DNA of 64,000 bases, taken from contig CP031594.1 of assembly GCA_003217735.2 (NCBI GenBank), positions 1 through 64,000 on the forward strand, in the 5' to 3' direction. This stretch comes from Marinibacterium anthonyi. GTDB lineage: Bacteria; Pseudomonadota; Alphaproteobacteria; Rhodobacterales; Rhodobacteraceae. Under the pieces are notes generated by a model. It was not told the origin of the DNA and did not search any database. It saw only the letters and a program-made list of their open reading frames with translations. The translations under genes and the position numbers were made by a program. This document shows, in pieces, positions 36,093-42,676 of this stretch (position 1 is its first letter; every line of letters starts with the position of its first letter).

Positions 36093-37931
36093 TCAGGCGG
36101 ACAGGACGGCATAGGCACAGATCAGGATCAGCGCGCCGGTCAGCGCCAGAACGTAGGGCATCACCGACCGGAACAGCGCGACGGAGCGGACATTGGTGAT
36201 CCCTGCGACCACGAAGATCAGCACGCCAAGCGGCGGTGTCAGCCCGCCGATCATCAGGGCCACGACGATGATCACGCCGAAGGTGATCGGTTCGATCCCC
36301 GTCGCGGTGACGGCGGGCAACAGCAGCGGGGCAAGGATCAGGATCGCCGCTCCGGTGTCGATGAACAGGCCCGCGACCAGCAGGATCACCACGGCGATCA
36401 CCAGAACGGCGATCTGGCCGCTTCCGAAGATCCCGGCCAGCTGCTGGATCAGGCCGGCGACATTGTCGATGGCCAGCAGCGACACGAAGGGATGGGCCGA
36501 TGCGATCATCATGCCGATGGCGGCGGCTTCGACGGCGGCGCTGCGGAACGCCTTTATCAGGCCGATGCCCCCGGCCCTGGCATAGACCAGCGCCAGCCCC
36601 ACGGAATAAAGCGCGGCCAGGGCGGCGGCCTCGGACGTGGTGACGACGCCGAACCGGATGCCCACGACGACGATCACGCCCAGCCCAAAGGCCGGAATGG
36701 CGCGCAGCGCCGTGCGGCCGCGCGTGCCCCAGTCGGATCGGTCCGCCACCGATTCCTCGTTCGCGGTCAGCCGCAGGGCGATGAACAGCGCGAAAGCCAG
36801 CAGCAGCCCGGCCCAAAGCCCGCCGACCAGCAGCTTGCCGACCGACAGGTTGGTGACCGTGGCCAGCACCAGGAAGGCGATGGACGGCGGCACGATATTG
36901 TCGAGGATACAGGTCGCGGCCACGATGGCCCCGGCGCGTTCGGGCTTGTAGCCGTTGCGGACCAGTTCCGGGTACAGCGTCACGGATCCAAAGGCCGCAT
37001 TGGCGATCGAAGACCCCGACGCGCCCGAAAACATCAGGTTGGTCAGCAGCGTCGTCTGCGCCAGTCCGCCCTTGAGGTGGCCGACCATGGCGGCGGCGAA
37101 CTTGATCAGCCGTTCGGCCACCCCCGACACGGTCAGCAACGTCCCCGACAGCAGGAAGAATGGGATCGCCAGCAGCAGGAATTTCGACGCCCCGTTGACC
37201 GCGATGTTGATCATCGCCGGTTCCGGCACCGACGCGCCCAGCGGGATCGCCAGGAAAGCGGCGGCAAAGAAGGCGTGCGGCATCGGTGCGCTGACGATCA
37301 CGCCCAGCACGACGATCAGCGCCGCGCAGATGCTGGGGGGCAGGCCGGTGGTGATGCGGACCTCGGGCGCGCCGAAATAGATCGCCAGCGCCGCCGCCAG
37401 CGCGATCAGGCAATCCAGGAACCGGCCTTCGGCCACCTGGCCCAGCACCACCATGACCAGAACCATCGCCCCGCCTGCCGCGAAAAAGCCGTAGCGGATG
37501 GGTTCGGGCAGACCCAGCGCATCGCTGGTTCCGCCCACCATGGCCACCACCTGCGCCCCGCCCAGGGCAATGGCCAGGCCCGACACCAGGGTGATCACTT
37601 CGGCGATGACATTGCTGACGGCCCGCCCGCGCGCGCCCAGCCGGACCTGGACAAAATCCAGCCGCATCGCCAGCGCGCTGTTCAGCGCCAGCGGCGCGCC
37701 CAGCGACACGATGATGACGTTCAGCCAGATCCCCGCGTCCTCGGCGCCCAGGATGCTGGACGAAAACGCATAGCGCAGCACGACGCTGACGATCACCAGC
37801 ACCAGCATCGCCGCCAGAACGAACCCGCCAAGCGCCCCCAGAACCGCCGTGATCCAACTGCGCAGGGTCTCGGCGATAGCTTGGACGTTCATCGTTACCC
37901 CGGGTTTGGATCCGGCGTTCTCGTAGGTCAT
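36093..37931 (-). CDS. Fused TRAP transporter small and large permease (DctQM)
   Basis: 612 aa. Residues about 15-185 correspond to the small DctQ subunit (four helices, SVVLRYAFSSSILGAEDAGIWL), and about 190-612 to the large DctM subunit (FFLLSGTLLTVSGVAERL, SGASGSSIANAAFGS, DNIVPPSIAFLVLATVTNLSVGKL, LTPPLGVLIFVVAGIT). Fused QM proteins are known in TRAP systems. An ATG at 37931 with GGAGA upstream was chosen. Gap to the monooxygenase gene is 33 bp, so they share a transcript. Confidence 0.9.
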   Translation of the reverse strand: MTYENAGSKPGVTMNVQAIAETLRSWITAVLGALGGFVLAAMLVLVIVSVVLRYAFSSSILGAEDAGIWLNVIIVSLGAPLALNSALAMRLDFVQVRLGARGRAVSNVIAEVITLVSGLAIALGGAQVVAMVGGTSDALGLPEPIRYGFFAAGGAMVLVMVVLGQVAEGRFLDCLIALAAALAIYFGAPEVRITTGLPPSICAALIVVLGVIVSAPMPHAFFAAAFLAIPLGASVPEPAMINIAVNGASKFLLLAIPFFLLSGTLLTVSGVAERLIKFAAAMVGHLKGGLAQTTLLTNLMFSGASGSSIANAAFGSVTLYPELVRNGYKPERAGAIVAATCILDNIVPPSIAFLVLATVTNLSVGKLLVGGLWAGLLLAFALFIALRLTANEESVADRSDWGTRGRTALRAIPAFGLGVIVVVGIRFGVVTTSEAAALAALYSVGLALVYARAGGIGLIKAFRSAAVEAAAIGMMIASAHPFVSLLAIDNVAGLIQQLAGIFGSGQIAVLVIAVVILLVAGLFIDTGAAILILAPLLLPAVTATGIEPITFGVIIVVALMIGGLTPPLGVLIFVVAGITNVRSVALFRSVMPYVLALTGALILICAYAVLSA

Positions 37932-37964
37932 GGGCGAGGTCTCCGGTGGGTCATGAGGGGCGGA

Positions 37965-39122
37965 TCAGCTGACCGCCGGTTCGGGCTTGTAGTTGGGATC
38001 GCTGTCGAACAGGGTCGACCAGGTGAAGGTCTTGCCGCCCTTGGCCGGGGCCGGCGTGTCCTCGTCGCGGTCGATGTCCAGGTGCGGCAGCACCAGTTCG
38101 CCAAAGCGATAGGCCTCTTCCAGCAGCGGCATGCCCGACAGGATGAAGGTGTCGATGCCGATCTTGCGATATTCCTCCAGCGTGCGGATCACCGTTTCGG
38201 GCGATCCCACGATGGCGCTGCCGGGGCCGGGGCGCACCAGGCCGATGCCCGACCAGATGTTCGGCGCCACTTCCAGGTCGCGCAGGTTGTCCACCCGCTT
38301 GCCGCCATGCATCGCCGACATGCGCTGCTGGCCCACGGAATCGGTGCCCTTCAGATGCGACTGGTTCGCCGCGACCGAGGCGTCGTCCATCTCGTCATAC
38401 AGTTTCTGCGCGGCTTCCCAGGCCTCGGCATCGGTGCGGCGCACGATGACGTAAAGCCGGATGCCGAACTTCAGCTCGCGCCCGTATTGCGCCGCCTTGG
38501 CCTTCACCGCGTCGACCTTCAGCTTCATCTGCTCGGGCGTTTCGCCCCAGGACAGGTAGGTGTCCACGTGCTTGGCCGCCACGTCCAGCGCCGCGTCCGA
38601 GGATCCGCCGAACCACAGCGGCGGCGGCGCGATCGTGTCGTTGATCGGCAGCGCCAGCTTGGCGCCTTCCATCGGGAAGAACTTGCCGTCATGGGTCACG
38701 GATTGCCCCGACATCAGCTTGTGCCAGACGGTCAGGTATTCGTCGCACATGGCATACCGTTCGTCATGGTCCATCTTGATGCCATAGGCGCGCATCATCT
38801 TCTCGGTCCCGGTGACGACGTTCAGCATCACCCGGCCATTGGTGAAATCCTGCAGGCTGGCGGCCATCTTGGCCAGCAGCGTGGGGGCCACGACACCGGG
38901 GTGGATGGCGCACAGGAATTTCATCCGCTTGGTCGCATCCGCCAGCGCGGCGGCCAGCACCCAGACGTCATGCGCGCCGGTGGCGAACAGGGCGCCGGTA
39001 TACCCCAGGTGGTCGTAAGCCTGGGCCAGCTGCTTGTAATAGCCGTAATCGACGACGCGCGACCCTTCGGGTTTCCAGGGGAAGGGCCCGTCGGGGGCGC
39101 ACATGTACCAGAGGACTTTCAT
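37965..39122 (-). CDS. SsuD-like FMNH2-dependent alkanesulfonate monooxygenase
   Basis: 385 aa LLM-type flavin monooxygenase. Segments LYMCAPDGPFPW-like start, VWVLAAALADATKRMKFLCAIHPGVVAPTLLAKMAASLQDFTNGR, VTGTEKMMRAYGIKMDHDERYAMCDEYLTVW, then PPPLWFGGSSDAALDVAAKHVDTYLSWGE and VGSPETVIRTLEEY all match the alkanesulfonate monooxygenase SsuD. It would cleave a sulfonate to an aldehyde and sulfite using FMNH2; no SsuE-type reductase is encoded here. It lies 30 bp from the SsuA-like gene and 33 bp from the TRAP permease. Substrate not certain. Confidence 0.88.
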   Translation of the reverse strand: MKVLWYMCAPDGPFPWKPEGSRVVDYGYYKQLAQAYDHLGYTGALFATGAHDVWVLAAALADATKRMKFLCAIHPGVVAPTLLAKMAASLQDFTNGRVMLNVVTGTEKMMRAYGIKMDHDERYAMCDEYLTVWHKLMSGQSVTHDGKFFPMEGAKLALPINDTIAPPPLWFGGSSDAALDVAAKHVDTYLSWGETPEQMKLKVDAVKAKAAQYGRELKFGIRLYVIVRRTDAEAWEAAQKLYDEMDDASVAANQSHLKGTDSVGQQRMSAMHGGKRVDNLRDLEVAPNIWSGIGLVRPGPGSAIVGSPETVIRTLEEYRKIGIDTFILSGMPLLEEAYRFGELVLPHLDIDRDEDTPAPAKGGKTFTWSTLFDSDPNYKPEPAVS

Positions 39123-39152
39123 GGTCTTATCCTTTTTCCGTGGGGCCCGTTC

Positions 39153-40022
39153 TCAGGACGGCATCTGCATCGCGGCAGAATGGATGCTGGCCAGGGGCGG
39201 AAGATTGATCGCAAGCTCGCCGTGCCGATAGAGCGTCTCGGCCTCGAGCTGCTGTTCCTTCAGGATCTCGTCGGTGGCCGGCACGATCGTCCAGTCGCGT
39301 TCCGATACGACCCGGGTCCATGCCTTCAGCTCTTTTTCCGACGCGTCGTTGCCGGCCAGCAGGGCGGCCATGCGCTCAGGGTTGGCCGCGACCTCCTGCC
39401 CGAAGGCGGCAAGGGCGGCGACGAAATCGTCGAACCGCGTGGTTTCGATGCCGCAATCGGCCAGCGTCCAGAAGGTCGACCGGTTGGGGATGTTCGATCC
39501 GCACAGGGCGAGGGTCCGGGCCTCGCCGGCTTCCATCACCAGTTCGATCATGGGCGCCATGGCGATCCACAGGTCGACATCGCCCTCGGCCAGTGCCGCG
39601 CGGGCGGCGTCGGGCGTCATTTCGCGGCGGTCCACGTCCGACAGGGTCAGCCCGGCCTGATCCAGCACGCGCGCCAAAAGGTAGGTGTGGAACGACCCGT
39701 CGATCAGGGCGACGGACTTGCCGGCCATCTTCTCGATCGCGTCGATCGGGCTGTCCTGCGCCACCATCAGCGCGCCGTTGGCCGGGCGCGGGGCCGACGC
39801 CGCGACATACAAAACCTTCATCCCTTCCGTCTGCGAAATCAGGGGCGGCGTCGATCCGGTGCCGCCGACGTGGAACATGCCGTCGGCGATATGCGGCCCG
39901 GTCTTGCGGCCCTCGGGGTAAAAGACGAACTCGGCGCCCAGCGACCCGAAGGCCTCGGGGCAAAGCGCGGCCAGACGCAGGTGCAGGTTGTTCGGGTGAT
40001 AGCCAATCCTGAAGGGGGTCAT
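39153..40022 (-). CDS. SsuA/NMT1-fold protein without signal peptide
   Basis: 289 aa from ATG 40022 (MTPFRIGYHPNN). The fold matches sulfonate-binding SsuA: GGTGSTPPLISQTEG, SPIDAIEKMAGKSVALIDGSFHTYLLARVLDQAGLTLSDV, TPDAARAALAEGDVDLWIAM. No hydrophobic signal is present at this start or in the 15-residue extension to 40067, and no permease or ATPase lies nearby, so it is probably cytosolic. Cytosolic members of this fold can be enzymes (DszB desulfinase, THI5), but the DszB active-site Cys position is not conserved here. Co-transcribed with the SsuD-like monooxygenase. Function open. Confidence 0.78.
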   Translation of the reverse strand: MTPFRIGYHPNNLHLRLAALCPEAFGSLGAEFVFYPEGRKTGPHIADGMFHVGGTGSTPPLISQTEGMKVLYVAASAPRPANGALMVAQDSPIDAIEKMAGKSVALIDGSFHTYLLARVLDQAGLTLSDVDRREMTPDAARAALAEGDVDLWIAMAPMIELVMEAGEARTLALCGSNIPNRSTFWTLADCGIETTRFDDFVAALAAFGQEVAANPERMAALLAGNDASEKELKAWTRVVSERDWTIVPATDEILKEQQLEAETLYRHGELAINLPPLASIHSAAMQMPS

Positions 40023-40202
40023 TGGTCCGCTGTCTCCGCTTCGTCGGCCCGGATCTTCGGGCGTCATCAGTTTATGTTTTTATATATTGAAGAAGCGCCG
40101 CCCGGATTGTCAAAGAGATTCCCGGACCTGTCGGTGCGTCCGATCCCGGCGGTCAATTTTTGGGCAATTCCCGGCCACACCGCCCGTGCGATTTCCCGCA
40201 GG
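40023..40202. promoter_or_regulatory. Intergenic region upstream of the SsuA-like gene
   Basis: 180 bp between the SsuA-like start and the SDR stop. Around 40068-40100 it holds an AT-rich stretch (ATGTTTTTATATATTGAAG), a likely promoter for the SsuA-SsuD-TRAP operon on the minus strand. No coding frame of interest. Confidence 0.4.
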
Positions 40203-40958
40203 TCAGGCCGCATTGTCGACGCTGCCATCCCTGACGAGGTCCCGCAGAAGCACCTCGGTTCCGGCCAGGCGAATCGCTTGCGGGCCGCAGAGCCACAGCA
40301 GCGCCCGCGCCGGCGCTTCGGGCGGAAAGTGGTCCGACGGCGCCAACCGGCTGACCGGGTTCACGCCGCTGGCGCGGATGGTGCGCTGCATCTCGGTTGC
40401 GACGGTTCCGGGGTCCAGCGCATAGGCATGAATGCCCTTGTCGCGCGCCTCGAGGTCGAGGCAGCGGGTCAGCATGGCGACACCGGCCTTGGCCGCGCAG
40501 TAGTGGCTCCATCCCTCCAACGGATTCCGGGAAGCTCCTGAAGAAACGCATATAATTGTGCCGCTCCCCTGCTGGACAAGGGCCGGAAGCGCCGCGCGAA
40601 TGACGTGGAAGACACCGTTCAGGTTGGTGGCCGTGGCGTCGGTCCAGGCCTTGGGGTCGACGGCGTCCAGGGTTGCGACCGGGGCGATGACACCGGCGTT
40701 GGCAATCACGGCGTCAAGGCCCCCGAAGTGGCTGCGGCACGTGGCGACGGCGGCTTCGAGGCCTGCGAAATCCGTCACGTCGCAGGGCAGGGCCAACGCC
40801 TTGGGGCCAAGGTCTTCCGCCAGTGCCGCGATCTTGTCGCGGGACCGCGCCAGCAGGGCGACGTTCCATCCCGCCGTGACGAAAAGGCGCGCCGTAGCCG
40901 CGCCGATGCCCTGGCTCGCGCCGGCCAGCAGCAGGGTGCCCTGTGTCGATTCGGTCAT
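40203..40958 (-). CDS. Classical SDR-family oxidoreductase
   Basis: 251 aa from ATG 40958, with AAGGAA 7-8 nt upstream; a GTG two codons earlier is possible. Cofactor motif LLAGASQGIGAATARLF (TGxxxGIG type with Ala for Thr), NAG at VIANAGVIAP, catalytic Ser in ICVSSGASRNP, and YxxxK as YCAAKAG. Reduces or oxidises a carbonyl/alcohol with NAD(P). Lies between ArsR upstream and the SsuA-like gene downstream on the same strand; a strong palindrome precedes it. Substrate unknown. Confidence 0.92.
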   Translation of the reverse strand: MTESTQGTLLLAGASQGIGAATARLFVTAGWNVALLARSRDKIAALAEDLGPKALALPCDVTDFAGLEAAVATCRSHFGGLDAVIANAGVIAPVATLDAVDPKAWTDATATNLNGVFHVIRAALPALVQQGSGTIICVSSGASRNPLEGWSHYCAAKAGVAMLTRCLDLEARDKGIHAYALDPGTVATEMQRTIRASGVNPVSRLAPSDHFPPEAPARALLWLCGPQAIRLAGTEVLLRDLVRDGSVDNAA

Positions 40959-41014
40959 CTTCACGTTCCTTCTGGCGCCCGGCTCCTCGTGCGGGCCAAG
41001 ACGAATTGACCATC

Positions 41015-41040
41015 CTTACTTTACAAAACCATAAAGTAAG
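41015..41040. promoter_or_regulatory. Palindromic operator upstream of the SDR gene
   Basis: Perfect 9-bp inverted repeat CTTACTTTA (41015-41023) / TAAAGTAAG (41032-41040) with an 8-bp gap, in an AT-rich stretch 57-82 bp upstream of the SDR start. Likely regulator site; the nearest regulator is the ArsR-type gene just upstream. Confidence 0.65.
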
Positions 41041-41114
41041 AAAGCAGTTGTAACTTCCCGGTGCGCGGCAATCGCCCCGCCGGATGTCTTTCCCCGGGTG
41101 AAATCTTCTGCGCG

Positions 41115-41483
41115 CTAGTCGAACATGTCGGGCGCGATGTCGTCCGGCCCCTCGGCCTTGTCGTCCAGGCGCAATTCGGACAGCCCGGAAAAGATCAGTC
41201 GAAGGGATTGCACCACCGGCAGCACCCGCGCGTCGCCGATGCGATAGGTCACGACCCGCGCGGTGCGGCGGCTGACGATCACGCCGCCGTCGCGCAGCAG
41301 GCTCAGCTGTTGCGACAGGGTCGGTTGCGGAATGCCCAGGTCTTCTTCCAGCTCGGTGACCGTGCGGGGCGCTTCCATGAGATAGCAGACGATGGCAAGC
41401 CGATTGGGATTCGAGAGATACTTGATGAACGCACTCGCGTCGTCGACACTCTTGCACACCTTGCGCGGCACCTGCCTGCCCAT
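41115..41483 (-). CDS. ArsR-family winged-helix regulator
   Basis: 122 aa from ATG 41483, with GGAG about 7 nt upstream; an in-frame ATG at 41579 would overlap the GntR gene. Core: SNPNRLAIVCYLMEAPRTVTELEEDLGIPQPTLSQQLSLLRDGGVIVSRRTARVVTYRIGD. No metal-binding CXC motif of ArsR/SmtB. It has Cys10 near the N-terminus and Cys33 in helix 2 (IVCYL), the latter at a position like the sensor Cys of the sulfide-sensing SqrR/BigR group, but the second sensor Cys near the C-terminus is absent. Its neighbour to the SDR and sulfonate genes makes them plausible targets. Confidence 0.88.
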   Translation of the reverse strand: MGRQVPRKVCKSVDDASAFIKYLSNPNRLAIVCYLMEAPRTVTELEEDLGIPQPTLSQQLSLLRDGGVIVSRRTARVVTYRIGDARVLPVVQSLRLIFSGLSELRLDDKAEGPDDIAPDMFD

Positions 41484-41566
41484 GCCCCAGCTCCGTTCGG
41501 CAATTTCTGAAACGATGCCGCACGCTAGAGGGCGACCGGGAGGGATGTCCATATGCAGGGCGGCGA

Positions 41567-42289
41567 TCATGTCCGCCATCCCGCCGATGCGTCGGCGTCG
41601 GCAAAGGCCAGCGGCCCGTTGCTGAGCGCGGCATCGTAGCCGGCCAGGATCGTGCTGCCGATTTCCCCGATCTCGGCCGCCAGCGCCCCGGCCACGTAAT
41701 CGGCGTCGCCGGCATCCATCCCCTTCAGGATCTCGAGGTGCTGCAACCGCGCCAGGGCAGCGGTGGGCGTTTCCAGCGTCAGGTGCATGGTCGGGCCGCA
41801 TTGCATCCACAGCGACTGGATCAGCGGCATCAGCACCTCGCTGCCGGCGGCCTGGTACAGCGTGAAGTGGAACTTGCGATTGACCTGCAGGGCCTCGTGT
41901 TTGGGCAGGGGCACCACGGTCTCGGCCGGCTCGAACGGGGCGTTGATCCGATGCAGCAACCCCGGCAGATCCGGATCGCCATTGCGGCAGGCAGCCCGTG
42001 CGGCCCGGCATTCCAGCAGGCAGCGCAGTTCAAAGATCTCCTGCAGCCGTTGCGGCGACAGCACCGGCACCCGCACCGATCCGTTGGGCATTTCTTCCAG
42101 CGCATTGGCCGCGACCAGCTGCGAGATGGCGTCGCGCACCGGCATCGCGCTGGTGTCGAAGATTGCCGCGAACTGGCGGATCTTGATCACCTGGCCCGGC
42201 ATCAGCGCGCCGTCCATCAGGCCCGAGCGGAGCTTGTCCAGCACCGCGGCCTGGACCGCCCCTCTCGCCTTCTTCACAGTCTCGGTCAT
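41567..42289 (-). CDS. GntR-family regulator with FCD effector domain
   Basis: 240 aa from ATG 42289 (MTETVKKARGAVQAAVL). N-terminal winged helix (LDKLRSGLMDGALMPGQVIKIRQFAAIFDTSAMPVRDAISQLVAANALEEMPNGSVRV-like region, residues about 10-70) and an all-helical FCD domain (about 80-220) with the metal/ligand residues E..RCLLE, KFHFTLYQAAGS and HLEILKGM. Such regulators sense carboxylic acids. First gene of the minus-strand group leading to the sulfonate/TRAP genes; 387 bp separate it from acnB. Confidence 0.9.
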   Translation of the reverse strand: MTETVKKARGAVQAAVLDKLRSGLMDGALMPGQVIKIRQFAAIFDTSAMPVRDAISQLVAANALEEMPNGSVRVPVLSPQRLQEIFELRCLLECRAARAACRNGDPDLPGLLHRINAPFEPAETVVPLPKHEALQVNRKFHFTLYQAAGSEVLMPLIQSLWMQCGPTMHLTLETPTAALARLQHLEILKGMDAGDADYVAGALAAEIGEIGSTILAGYDAALSNGPLAFADADASAGWRT

Positions 42290-42676
42290 CCGGTCTCCGC
42301 CATCTGCGTTGGACCCCGTTTTAGCGGCATCCCATGGGCCCGGGTCCAACATGAAACCGTGAAATTCCCCTAAGGCAGGCCGTTTTTGTGCCGGCGCTGA
42401 ACTTGAAAGCGTGATCGGGGTACGAATGCACAAAAAGAGATCGCACTTTGTGATCTCAAACTGAGATGCCAGAGAATCGCGGGCGGCGGCCAGGGCGACC
42501 ATCACGGACAGGGATGGAAGGATCGGAGGAGCAAGGCCCCGAGACCCGGCGCGTCTGGTGGCTTGCACGGCAAAGCGGCCGCATCCGGGAAGGATGCGGC
42601 CGCTTTGGGCGCCGGGGAACCCGGCATGTCGAAATGGAACGGGGCAGGGGTCCGCGACCCCCGCGCCGCCGGATCG
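42290..42676. promoter_or_regulatory. acnB-gntR intergenic region with GntR-type palindrome
   Basis: 387 bp without a gene. It holds GAGATCGCA (42437-42445) / TGTGATCTC (42449-42457), an 8-of-9 inverted repeat with a 3-bp gap, about 150 bp upstream of the GntR gene, a plausible autoregulatory operator. The acnB terminator (42572-42606) lies nearer acnB. Confidence 0.55.
42572..42606 (-). terminator. Terminator downstream of acnB
   Basis: Perfect 15-bp stem AAAGCGGCCGCATCC (42572-42586) / GGATGCGGCCGCTTT (42592-42606) with loop GGGAA. On the minus strand the stem ends in TTT, then GCC. It lies 71 bp after the acnB stop, so it is the intrinsic terminator of acnB; the symmetrical A and T ends would let it work in both directions. 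Confidence 0.85.

Noticed and set aside
39153-40022. Calling the SsuA-like protein a DszB-type desulfinase
   Set aside because: The overall fold and lack of signal fit, but the residue in the place of the DszB catalytic Cys is not Cys and the Arg-Gly-Gly context differs, so only the fold was claimed.
36492-40541. Very long plus-strand open frame (1349 codons), with similar ones at 23199-25937 and 42563-45448
   Set aside because: These run opposite to well-supported genes (TRAP/SsuD/SsuA, hyuA, acnB), consist of Gly/Arg/His/Gln/Asp-rich low-complexity sequence and match no family; they are a by-product of high G+C codon use.
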